This document shows positions 16,553 through 24,249 of a stretch of 64,000 nt of DNA, piece after piece; positions within the stretch are counted from its first letter, which is position 1; every line of letters begins with the position of its first letter. Source of the stretch: CALLPQ01 sp964392325 (lineage in GTDB: Bacteria > Pseudomonadota > Alphaproteobacteria > Caulobacterales > Parvularculaceae); the NCBI GenBank assembly GCA_964392325.1, contig CAYMPJ010000015.1, positions 1-64,000 of the forward strand. The letters are read 5' to 3'. The translations under genes and the position numbers were made by a program. The notes under the pieces are model-generated. The model saw nothing but the letters and a program-made list of their open reading frames with translations, did not search any database and was not told the DNA's origin.

Positions 16553-17493
16553 TATCTTCCATACGCCCCGTCAACGAGACAGTTTGCCATGGTTTCAACC
16601 ATATTCAACTCTGGAATGAGCTCCTCAACAAATAAGAACTGGCCCCCTGGGTTATTCTCCAGGAAAACATACTCTTCATCCGGCGTAACAATCAGGTCAA
16701 TTGCTCCATAGTTCAGATTATAACTAAGAATGAATTCTCGGCAAAGTCGTTCCACACTTTTCGGAAGTAGAGTTGCTTCATAACGAATGTCTGCGCTGAA
16801 ATCTCTATAGTCTATAAGGGTGCGGTTATCATCTTGCGAATGAATTTTCGCCGCGAATAATGTTTCTCCAATAACGTAAACTCTTAATTCAAAGGACTTA
16901 TCTATTAATGATTGAAAGCAACATGGAACTTCTTCTACCGTGTCCAGATGCGCCAAATGTTCCTCTGTAATCAATGTTGTTGGGACACTGTTGGCAATAT
17001 TGTTTTCATCTGTCGATAAAAGGGGAGAAGACATCGTCTTGTAAATAATATCATCGTTGACTTTAGATTTAAAGTCACGGACCGAACCAGGTTGGTTTGA
17101 AATGATGGATTCCGGTATTGAAAACCCCATTTTGTTGGCACGAAACAGTTGTTCGCCTTTCCACTGTGCGTTTCGCAAGGCCACTGGGTGGCTCATCCAG
17201 TAACAGTCGAGGGAAAGTAAAAAACCATGTAGAAAATGATCGGTCTCATTCACTGCAAAGTTTTTCTCATCTTCATCAAGGTCATCGCTCGTAAAGGCAA
17301 AGTCACCAGGTTTGCGCAGCCATACTGCACCTATCTCATCAGCATTGACTGTATCCTTGGACGGTAAGTGGGTTATAGATCTTACCCATTGCGTTTGAAA
17401 AAATTCATACACGATAGAATAATCACGTGGAAACTCATCCAAATTAATTAGAAATGGACGTTCCCCCCGCCCAAGCAGTTTTGCGGCTACCAA
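16552..17493 (-). CDS. Graspetide-type ATP-grasp ligase (MvdC/MvdD-like)
   Basis: Family motifs: N-terminal KRVLIVTKSGDIHADLVAAK, CCFQSLIDKSFELRVYVIG, FAAKIHSQ, then YGAIDLIVTPDEEYVFLENN and PGGQFLFVEEL, the pattern of ATP-grasp ligases that make macrocyclic ester or amide bonds in graspetides (microviridin type). The only usual start codon in frame is TTG at 17493, but that would cut off the first strand of the fold; the frame stays open to 17559 with no ATG/GTG/TTG. An ATG at 17565-17567 is in a different frame (it ends at 17526). So the gene either uses an ATT/ATC start or carries a frameshift. It couples to the protease gene at 16552. Confidence 0.8.
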   Translation of the reverse strand: MVAAKLLGRGERPFLINLDEFPRDYSIVYEFFQTQWVRSITHLPSKDTVNADEIGAVWLRKPGDFAFTSDDLDEDEKNFAVNETDHFLHGFLLSLDCYWMSHPVALRNAQWKGEQLFRANKMGFSIPESIISNQPGSVRDFKSKVNDDIIYKTMSSPLLSTDENNIANSVPTTLITEEHLAHLDTVEEVPCCFQSLIDKSFELRVYVIGETLFAAKIHSQDDNRTLIDYRDFSADIRYEATLLPKSVERLCREFILSYNLNYGAIDLIVTPDEEYVFLENNPGGQFLFVEELIPELNMVETMANCLVDGAYGR

Positions 17494-17640
17494 GTCGGCA
17501 TGGATATCACCGCTTTTAGTAACAATTAGAACACGTTTAGTTGTTGAATTGATTGTGTGTCACCCATCTTGCACGCACAGGTTACTTATAACAGCCGATA
17601 AAAACTGAAATACCTATCGTCTTACGTATAATCGCTTCTA

Positions 17641-17658
17641 CGCGGACAAGGCTCCGCG
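17641..17658. repeat. Stem-loop between precursor and ligase genes
   Basis: CGCGGA-CAAGGC-TCCGCG lies in the ~230-base leader between the precursor gene and the ligase. No T-run follows on the minus strand, so it is not a clear terminator; it may slow decay of the short precursor message or set its ratio to the downstream genes. Confidence 0.35.
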
Positions 17659-17789
17659 CATACTGATGGTTAGTTTTTCAAAAGAGGTCGCCACAAAAAG
17701 CAAAATGAATAGCTCACGCTAACAAGTTATGTAGCGACCATTGTATTATAAACTTGCACCATCAAGTCAGTGCAATAGCTCTGGATTAA

Positions 17790-17969
17790 TTAGCAGTATT
17801 GTGCGCCATCACTCCAAGCAGGACAATGCCAGCTTCCGGTGCATCCTGCGATTGAAACGCCGTCACGCACTTGCCATTTTTTGTCTTTATTGGCTTCTTG
17901 CTTAATGGCTGCGTCTTGTTTTTTGATGTCAGCTAGTTTGAAGGCAAACGTTTTTTGCTCTTTTTTCAT
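17790..17969 (-). CDS. Putative ribosomal peptide (RiPP) precursor
   Basis: A 59-residue peptide starting at ATG 17967-17969, which has GAAAGGAA about 7 bases upstream; an earlier ATG (17987) lacks this. The N-terminal ~36 residues are Lys-rich and helix-forming (FAFKLADIKKQDAAIKQ), a typical leader. The C-terminal ~23 residues (GVSIAGC..., ending in AWSDGAQYC) are of quite different composition: Cys43, Cys49 and Cys59, Trp47 and Trp52, Ser39, Thr44, Ser46, Ser53 and one Asp54. This leader/core split next to an ATP-grasp ligase, protease, redox pair and exporter identifies it as the likely substrate. No known precursor family is recognised. Confidence 0.7.
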   Translation of the reverse strand: MKKEQKTFAFKLADIKKQDAAIKQEANKDKKWQVRDGVSIAGCTGSWHCPAWSDGAQYC

Positions 17970-18540
17970 TGGAATAATTCCTTTCATGTAAATCGTGAAA
18001 ATATTACTCTACGAAGCAACAGTCTCACATCATTTATGGAAAATCAACACTTATTAGGTGTGGGAAATAGGTTATGAAGAAAATTTCATTTTAAAATAAG
18101 GGGTTAGGCATTGTGCCTCTTTTGCTTTTGTTTTTAACGATTTAAATATTCCTCGTGCTGAGGAGATATCCTTGTAAAGGAATCGATGAGCAAAATGGAC
18201 TAGGTATCGGGTTTGATACGCATAGAAACTTTTGAGGAGGTCGTCTGTAATTAGATCATATATGTGAAACGAGCGTGATCGCGCTTTTGGTGTCTACGTT
18301 CAAATATTCTTCGTCCAGCTTAACCAATTTATTTATCTCGAGACAATTCGTTTCGTTCATGTCTTCGATGGAACGCTTACTACGCGGCGACTAGTCGTTA
18401 GCTTGATTGTGAATCCGGTGTTGCTCCCTCGGGTTTTGCCATTTTTCTTTAAACGAAGATGCATCTTGTTGAGCGCTTCGCTTTTGTCAGAGCTGTCATG
18501 GCTCTTCGAAATGGCTTTCGCTATAAGGGTTACCCAGCTT
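17970..18540. other. Intergenic region upstream of the peptide cluster
   Basis: About 570 bases of AT-rich DNA between the precursor gene and the DUF1304 gene. It must contain the promoter of the peptide cluster, but I cannot point to a convincing -35/-10 pair. Short open frames here (for example 18357-18551, minus) look like chance. No RNA gene or repeat stands out. Confidence 0.5.
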
Positions 18541-18930
18541 TTATTGATCAAAGGATATGCTTGTTTTATTTTCCCGGGCGACGTGGACGCGTACTAAGAT
18601 CCACGCAATGAGGGCGGGTAGGGCCTGAAGCAGATATATTTTTGGGGATACTGTGAGGCCGCCAAAAATTCCGACGGCGATGATGATCATGAGTATGACC
18701 CGTGCAGTATTTCGGCTGGAATAAAACAGGCAGGATAAAAGCGCCACGGCAAGCATGAGATTGTAAAACCCTTGATTGAGGGCCAATTGAGCGCTGATGG
18801 CGGCTTCTTCGGCGGTCATATCAAAGACCGAAAGCCCGATGGGTTTTGTCCAGGCGATCATCTCCAACCATGCAAATCCAATATGAAGCAAGGCCACAAC
18901 CACAATCATCAATGTTCCAAGTAATCGCAT
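18541..18930 (-). CDS. DUF1304 family membrane protein
   Basis: A 129-residue protein with four hydrophobic helices. The segment AQLALNQGFYNLMLAVALL matches the conserved LNQGxYN block of DUF1304 proteins, small inner-membrane proteins of unknown role. It is a single gene with no close partner; the next gene (VWA protein) is on the same strand but 80 bases away. Identity of the family is fairly sure; function is unknown. Confidence 0.75.
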   Translation of the reverse strand: MRLLGTLMIVVVALLHIGFAWLEMIAWTKPIGLSVFDMTAEEAAISAQLALNQGFYNLMLAVALLSCLFYSSRNTARVILMIIIAVGIFGGLTVSPKIYLLQALPALIAWILVRVHVARENKTSISFDQ

Positions 18931-19011
18931 TAAACTATCCCTCGTGGCTTATTAAAGAGCTTATATTACTTTTAACTAGAGGATATATCCGGAGATAACA
19001 ATATTAAAGAG

Positions 19012-20283
19012 TTATTCTTGTAACCTTAGATTGTCGACCGTTATCGCAATACTGTTAAAAGCAGCTTCCAGATCTAGCCCTTCCACAAAGAAATACTGAC
19101 TGGTATTAGATGCGCAATTCTCGAGAAATTCATCTGCATCACTTCCCGTAGTTATGTCAAAACCGATTGTAAAGACTAGAATATTGTTATCTTTGGCTTC
19201 GTCGCACATTGCTAACCCAAGCACCTCGGCATCTTGATGTGAGTCAACGCCCTCTACATTTTCTGTAGCTTTCACATCGCCATCAGACATCATTATGATT
19301 ATTTTCGTTGTGTCAGAATCGTTATACGCGACAGGCCTATCTGCGAAATCGCCGCCGACTGTTCCCGCAAGAGCCGGCGAGAGAGCTTTTAGCCCCCACA
19401 GCATACCGATATGTGAATCAGTGTTTGATCCGTGCACAGGGGCAAAACTTGATATTGCGTTGCTTAGCGCGATCTCATTTGAAGAGTTAAGCTGGATTGG
19501 CGCCAGCGCACATTCATCAACATTGTCATTGTCGAAGATATCATCTTGATCAACGATTTCGCGTGTGCCAGCAATGGGTTGATCGTCAAAGTCAGAAGCT
19601 AGATAAAACAAACAAGGCTTGGCAGCAGGGGCGGTGTAATCAGCAGGATCTGCGTGATCATCAAACAAATCCCCCAGATTTACATTTCCAGCGAAGGGAA
19701 TAAGATTGATTGATATGGAGGAATCGCCATCTTCTAAAATATTCTCGACAAATTCGCTTCCCGCATCCCTTAATAAATCGATTTTTCCATCATCAAGCAT
19801 TGAACCAGAAATATCGAGAACCAATGATATTTCCAAATTCGACCTATTAAATCCCGCAGCCGAGCGTGTACTGATATCCAAAGTCTCGAGGCCTGTTGCT
19901 CCAAAAACTGTCAATAATTTTATAAAATGAGTAGGAAGCGCAGTATCTACTGACCCGGTCACTCTTAAACCGGAAAAAGTTTCCTGAGTTTGAATGCTTA
20001 AATTAATATCGACATCCGTTAAATTGTATTTTGCTGGATCGAAATTGATATTGAAATATTCAGTTGCAATATCTTCGGCATTACTAGAGGTAGACGCTGG
20101 ATTAGCCGCTGCTAAAACAGCGCCATCCATTACGGATTGTAGTTCAGATCTTAAGGAGGTGGCGCGAATAAAGTCGACGGAAGCGCCGCCAATTATTAAC
20201 AGTATAAAGACCATTATACCGGTCATTATTGCAACATTGCCAGACCTATCAGAATAAAAACCCATATACATTATCCAACACAA
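19012..20283 (-). CDS. TadG-like pilus-assembly protein with VWA domain
   Basis: A 423-residue protein. The N-terminus SDRSGNVAIMTGIMVFILLI has the TadE/TadG-type hydrophobic helix with the conserved G-x-xAI pattern, followed by the DFIRATSLRSELQSVMDGAV segment typical of TadG. Residues from ~150 form a von Willebrand A domain with MIDAS motif DISGS and later MMSDGD. It would be secreted or membrane-anchored with the VWA domain outside. The start could be the GTG/ATG codons near 20283 or ATG at ~20266. No other tad genes are nearby, so it stands alone. Confidence 0.7.
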   Translation of the reverse strand: MCWIMYMGFYSDRSGNVAIMTGIMVFILLIIGGASVDFIRATSLRSELQSVMDGAVLAAANPASTSSNAEDIATEYFNINFDPAKYNLTDVDINLSIQTQETFSGLRVTGSVDTALPTHFIKLLTVFGATGLETLDISTRSAAGFNRSNLEISLVLDISGSMLDDGKIDLLRDAGSEFVENILEDGDSSISINLIPFAGNVNLGDLFDDHADPADYTAPAAKPCLFYLASDFDDQPIAGTREIVDQDDIFDNDNVDECALAPIQLNSSNEIALSNAISSFAPVHGSNTDSHIGMLWGLKALSPALAGTVGGDFADRPVAYNDSDTTKIIIMMSDGDVKATENVEGVDSHQDAEVLGLAMCDEAKDNNILVFTIGFDITTGSDADEFLENCASNTSQYFFVEGLDLEAAFNSIAITVDNLRLQE

Positions 20284-20440
20284 ATTATTTAAATTGAGTG
20301 TCAGTTTGATGCATATATTTTAATAACTTGTTTAATTTTAAAAAATCTGCTGATTTTTCTGAAGAAATTTACCTGAAATTAGCGTATTGTGGTTGGTTAA
20401 TAAAGCCTGAAAGTGATTTCGGTCTTAATGTGCGAGCCTA

Positions 20441-20938
20441 CTAAGCCCCAGGTTCCTGGTCATAGCCGGGAACGAATGAGATTACGGTCTGGAAAGCCGC
20501 TGCTGCCCCGCCGCCGCCAATAATGCACATTAGCAATGTAGCAGGTAGCGCGCCGATTAGTTGATTTGAAATTTTCGCGATAAAAAATGCAATCAACAAC
20601 CCCGCTGCCGCGCGTGCGTAAAATCGTAAAATATCAAAAAATGGATCAGAGTAAGCAGGCATTGGTGTGTCAGTAAAATGCGCGGCGAAACGCGGGCGCA
20701 CGAGCCATACATAAAACCAACATCCAAAAGCTGCGGCAATCACAGCGCCATATAATGATTTATCTTGAAAGAGTCCGGCCAATAATTCGCGGGCGTGGGT
20801 AAATGCCAATCCCGCAATGAGCGCCCCTAACACACCAAATGCCGTGCTCGCGAGCGCTGTTGCGATCGGGCGCGTATTTTTTGCCGTGCGTAAAACCTTA
20901 TTCGCCGGTTTTGAGGGAATTCCCCAGTTTCTGCTCAT
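20441..20938 (-). CDS. Four-helix membrane protein of unknown function
   Basis: A 165-residue protein with four hydrophobic segments (approx. 28-45, 62-82, 108-124 and 130-150) and a Gly/Ala-rich GGGGAAAAFQ stretch. The ATG has CGGAG 6 bases upstream. It is followed at 35 bases' distance by the uracil-DNA glycosylase gene on the same strand. I do not recognise the family. Confidence 0.6.
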   Translation of the reverse strand: MSRNWGIPSKPANKVLRTAKNTRPIATALASTAFGVLGALIAGLAFTHARELLAGLFQDKSLYGAVIAAAFGCWFYVWLVRPRFAAHFTDTPMPAYSDPFFDILRFYARAAAGLLIAFFIAKISNQLIGALPATLLMCIIGGGGAAAAFQTVISFVPGYDQEPGA

Positions 20939-20973
20939 TTTTGCTCCGTAGCGCTATTCGCCCCGACTATAAA

Positions 20974-21711
20974 TTAGGCCTGTTTCGATGTGGCGTCGAT
21001 AGTTGATTTTACATCTCTTAGTACCTCATAAAACATTTTCTTCGTTAAGCGTCCCGTTTGTGTGTTGTATCTCGAACAGTGATAAGAGTTGAAAAGGGTA
21101 ATATTGGAATATTTATCATTTAAAACAGGTGAATATCCATTTTCTTTAAGGTCATCAAGGCGGTGTTTTATTCCATGACGAAAGGGAAGGCTGCTCTTTT
21201 TGAGGCCAATACTGGTCAGAAATGCCTGATGGGCGAGGGTGCCTAGGCATAAAATGGCCTTTAAATTTGGCATGGATTTTATCTGCTTTAGCAAAAATGG
21301 CTGACAGGTGCGTATTTCTTCGGGGGTCGGTTTATTCTGAGGGGGAACACACGCGACAGCATTGGTGATACAGACTGACAAGGCCTTTAAATTATCATTG
21401 CCAGAACTGTCGTAAGTGCCCTCAACAAAATCATGATCGATGAGGGCATCGAATAGAAAGCCGCCTGCGCTATCGCCAGTGAAAACACGTCCGGTGCGAT
21501 GGGCCCCCTTCAGGCCCGGTGCTAATCCGATAATTAAAAGAGGAGCATTTTGTGGTCCCCATGGGGGAACGGCGCCATTAAACCATTCTGCTTGTTGCTT
21601 TTGATAGAGGCGGCGATAGTCGACCAACCGCTTGCACTTTCGACACCCTTTAGGGGGCACCCCTTTTACGGGCTGGTGAGTCGAGGCGTTGCTCAAGATT
21701 GCGCATCGCAA
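20974..21711 (-). CDS. Uracil-DNA glycosylase, family 5 (UdgB-type)
   Basis: A protein of up to 245 residues that removes uracil and other deaminated bases from DNA. Motif A is GLAPGLKGAHRTGRVFTGD and motif B is HCSRYNTQTGRLT, the forms seen in family 5 enzymes. Iron-sulfur-type cysteines are present at the N-terminus (GCRKCKRL) and in the middle (AVACVPP, RTCQPF). The start is uncertain: the frame opens with a TTG at 21711, and no good ATG follows nearby. The family assignment is strong; the enzyme lies between a membrane protein and an NYN-domain gene. Confidence 0.85.
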   Translation of the reverse strand: MRCAILSNASTHQPVKGVPPKGCRKCKRLVDYRRLYQKQQAEWFNGAVPPWGPQNAPLLIIGLAPGLKGAHRTGRVFTGDSAGGFLFDALIDHDFVEGTYDSSGNDNLKALSVCITNAVACVPPQNKPTPEEIRTCQPFLLKQIKSMPNLKAILCLGTLAHQAFLTSIGLKKSSLPFRHGIKHRLDDLKENGYSPVLNDKYSNITLFNSYHCSRYNTQTGRLTKKMFYEVLRDVKSTIDATSKQA

Positions 21712-21744
21712 GTTGAGTTTTGGTAATCTGACGCTGCGTTAATT

Positions 21745-22371
21745 CTAGTCAATATCCACATATTCGTATTCATCATCATAATCGTAATTATCGATGTCTT
21801 CGTGGCGTGCTTTACGCATCCCGCCGCTCGAGCGACCAATGGTATTGCCAAGGTCAGCCAAGTCAATAAAGTTATCGGCTTGACGTCGCATCTCATCAGC
21901 AGCCATGGGGGGATTTGTTTTTATAGATGAAATCACGGTAACCCGTACAGCTCTGCGTTGAACAGCTTCTATGACTCGCCGGAAATCACCATTGCCACTA
22001 AATAAAACGACATGATCAAGACGATCCGCGAGCGCCATCATCTCTACGGCCAACTCGATATCGGTAGATCCTCGAAACCGCTTCTTGCCCTGCGCATCAG
22101 TATATTCATGAGCTATCTTGGTAATCATTGTATAGCCGTTATAATCAAGCCAATCGACAAGCGGGCGCAAGGGAGAATAGTCTTGATCTCGATCTTCTTG
22201 CATTGGCGTAAAATAAAATGCCCTAACAAGCCGTGACTCTTCAGTTGCTAAAGCCAAAAGGCGCTTGTAGTCGATATCAAAATCCAGATTTCGAGCGGTT
22301 TTATATAGATTGGCACCATCAATAAAAAGTGCGGTTTTTTCATCGGCTTTCAGATTTAAAAAGGCGGCCAT
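21745..22371 (-). CDS. NYN-domain (LabA-like) protein
   Basis: A 208-residue protein of the NYN family, a PIN-like nuclease fold. The acidic motif ALFIDGANLYKTA, then GSTDIELAVEMMALADR, and HVVLFSGNGDFRRVIEAVQ give the Asp residues of the presumed metal site. The C-terminal tail is acidic and Tyr-rich (NYDYDDEYEY). Start ATG has AGGGAT upstream. Alphaproteobacteria commonly carry such proteins, probably RNA-processing; specific substrate unknown. Confidence 0.85.
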   Translation of the reverse strand: MAAFLNLKADEKTALFIDGANLYKTARNLDFDIDYKRLLALATEESRLVRAFYFTPMQEDRDQDYSPLRPLVDWLDYNGYTMITKIAHEYTDAQGKKRFRGSTDIELAVEMMALADRLDHVVLFSGNGDFRRVIEAVQRRAVRVTVISSIKTNPPMAADEMRRQADNFIDLADLGNTIGRSSGGMRKARHEDIDNYDYDDEYEYVDID

Positions 22372-22834
22372 AATATCCCTAAAAATTTGTAATTTAAAAT
22401 GCTATGTCAGTATTCTATTTGATATTAAAAATTGTGATGAATGTATGTTCAGTGTAAATACAAAATAATATAAATTAAATTAAAAAAATAAAAGCAGGTA
22501 CTATCAAAAAACTATTAATTCAAATATCGGGTTATCATATTTCAGTATAGATTCTATCGATGAAACCTATTGTACTAAAAATGATAGACGATGTCGAGAG
22601 TATCTATTTGAAAGTGTTTCTTCTCGTAATAGCATATGGTTCGAGAAAATTTTCAACTATTAAAGACATTCAAAGACCATGCTCTATGTTTTGGCAGGCT
22701 AAGGCCTGTTTTTGCATGTCAAATAAGCATATACATCCTAAATTAAAATTTTTGTAACACCGGCACGGGCACGGATAGTTTATGGTTTTTTGTTTAAAAA
22801 ATAGCTTCTTGGTTGTCGATTGCGGGTATGTCTT
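22372..22834. other. AT-rich intergenic region
   Basis: About 460 bases between the divergent NYN and folK genes, very AT-rich at 22380-22560. It must carry both promoters. I see no RNA gene, repeat or reliable open frame; the 65-codon frame at 22560 has no ribosome site and no protein-like composition. Confidence 0.5.
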
Positions 22835-23365
22835 ATGATGATTATCGCATTAGGCTCCAATCTTGAAAGCGGAGGCGATAAACCAGCGGAAAATGTTCGG
22901 CGCGCTATCCGTGTATTGGACCGGATGTTTACCCTCTCAAAGATATCGAGTTTATATAGCTCGCCGGCTTGGCCAGAGCGCAGTGATCCCCCTTTTATCA
23001 ATGCAGTTGTATCATCAGAGAAAACGCTGCCACCCGCACTTATTTTAAAAGCGTTGCATTCGATTGAAGCTGCTTTTGGACGCGAGCGCTCTATCCGCAA
23101 TGCTCCGCGCATTCTGGATTTGGACCTACTGGCAGTGAATGAAATGATCATCCGGCCAAATGATCAGAATATGGGCAAGGGGGAAGGCGCCCCTATGAAC
23201 GAGACAGGATTAACGCTACCCCATCCGCGTATGGCCAATCGCGCATTTGTCTTGGTGCCACTGGCGCAGATCATGCCCGATTGGAAACATCCAGAGACTG
23301 GTTTAAGCGCGTTGGAAATGCTGGAAAATCTAGGGGAAGTAGAGATCGAGGCCTATAGCGATTAA
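22835..23365 (+). CDS. folK: 2-amino-4-hydroxy-6-hydroxymethyldihydropteridine pyrophosphokinase
   Basis: A ~176-residue HPPK that transfers pyrophosphate from ATP to the pterin in folate synthesis. Signature blocks: IIALGSNLESGG at the start and the catalytic SIRNAPRILDLDLL (RxxPRxxDxDxx). It ends with HPRMANRAFVLVPLAQI, also typical. Start chosen at ATG 22835 (or 22838); a longer frame from TTG 22820 adds five unlikely residues. It is transcribed alone and converges on rpmG. Confidence 0.9.
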   Translation: MMIIALGSNLESGGDKPAENVRRAIRVLDRMFTLSKISSLYSSPAWPERSDPPFINAVVSSEKTLPPALILKALHSIEAAFGRERSIRNAPRILDLDLLAVNEMIIRPNDQNMGKGEGAPMNETGLTLPHPRMANRAFVLVPLAQIMPDWKHPETGLSALEMLENLGEVEIEAYSD

Positions 23366-23467
23366 TGCCGGGTGGGTAGTTGGGTTCGTAGCACTGATAA
23401 TGGCACATATTTTTTTGGTAATGTGCTTACAAGTCTTTATGGGACTGGCTTGTCTCTAAAAATTAGA

Positions 23468-23502
23468 CAAAAAAATCGCCATTTTCTTTCAAAAATGGCG
23501 AT
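23468..23502 (-). terminator. Rho-independent terminator of rpmG
   Basis: ATCGCCATTTT and AAAATGGCGAT pair around a short loop at 23475-23502; on the minus strand the stem is followed by a T-run (complement of the A-run at 23468-23475). It lies 30 bases after the rpmG stop. Confidence 0.75.
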
Positions 23503-23532
23503 CAATCCGGTTTTACAAATGAAGCTAGATGC

Positions 23533-23700
23533 CTATTTGATTTTGCCTTCTTTAAATTCAACATGCTTACGGGCCACTGGGTCATACTTCTTTAGAACCA
23601 GTTTTTCTGTCATGGTCCGGGTGTTTTTCTTGGTTACATAGAAAAACCCTGTTCCAGCGGTTGAGTTAAGGCGTATTTTTACGGTTGTTGGCTTCGCCAT
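23533..23700 (-). CDS. rpmG: Ribosomal protein L33
   Basis: 55 residues starting MAKPTTVKIRLNSTAGTGFF and containing YVTKKNTRTM, typical of L33 of the large ribosomal subunit. The conserved zinc cysteines of some L33 forms are absent, as in the usual alphaproteobacterial type. The longer frame to 23757 is not needed: ATG at 23698-23700 has a GGAGACTTCCCC region before it and gives the standard length. It is followed by a clear terminator (23468-23502). Confidence 0.95.
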   Translation of the reverse strand: MAKPTTVKIRLNSTAGTGFFYVTKKNTRTMTEKLVLKKYDPVARKHVEFKEGKIK

Positions 23701-23853
23701 GGGGAAGTCTCCAAAAATTAGATTACGGCGCAAACGCTCGCGAATAGCGGCGGACAATAGGAAATATCACGGCCCTGTCAAGGGGTGAATTGGGTTGAAA
23801 TCGCGTTGAAATAAAGCAAACCCATTTCACCCCTGATTTGGCGCTAGCCCCCG

Positions 23854-24243
23854 TTACGGTGTGTTCGCAAAGCCATGCATGTAATTGGCCCATTGTAAGC
23901 CAATTAGCGCGCCCTTGGAACGGGGTAGGAAGTAAAATGTCGATACCATTAAAACCGGAATCCAGATCAAGAATTGCATGCCAAGGCTCGGTTCGAATAT
24001 CTGCCTTACGGCAAGGGCCAGCGGAATGATAACATGGCCCACAATCATAATTGTGAAATAGGGCGGGGCGTCATCGGCACGATGTCCACTAAAATCGAGA
24101 TCGCAAACACCGCATTGATCATGATTGGTCATGTAACGCGCAAAAATCCGCCCTTCACCGCATTGCGGGCATTTTCGTAAAAAGCCTCTAGCCATCCCCT
24201 TCAGCCATGAGCGTTTAGCAACTGGATTATAGTCTACCGGCAT
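23854..24243 (-). CDS. DUF983 family membrane protein
   Basis: A 129-residue protein with an N-terminal zinc-finger-like region (KCPQCGEGRIF and QCGVCDLDF, four Cys) and two transmembrane helices in the second half, with HRADDAPPYFTIMIVGH between. This is the layout of DUF983, a conserved alphaproteobacterial inner-membrane family of unknown role. It starts 6 bases after the alkaline phosphatase stop, with AGGG upstream, so the two are probably co-transcribed. Confidence 0.85.
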   Translation of the reverse strand: MPVDYNPVAKRSWLKGMARGFLRKCPQCGEGRIFARYMTNHDQCGVCDLDFSGHRADDAPPYFTIMIVGHVIIPLALAVRQIFEPSLGMQFLIWIPVLMVSTFYFLPRSKGALIGLQWANYMHGFANTP

Positions 24244-24249
24244 TGAGCC

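Noticed and set aside
18357..18551. 64-residue frames on both strands next to the DUF1304 gene
   Set aside because: No ribosome site and no conservation-like pattern; they are complementary to each other.
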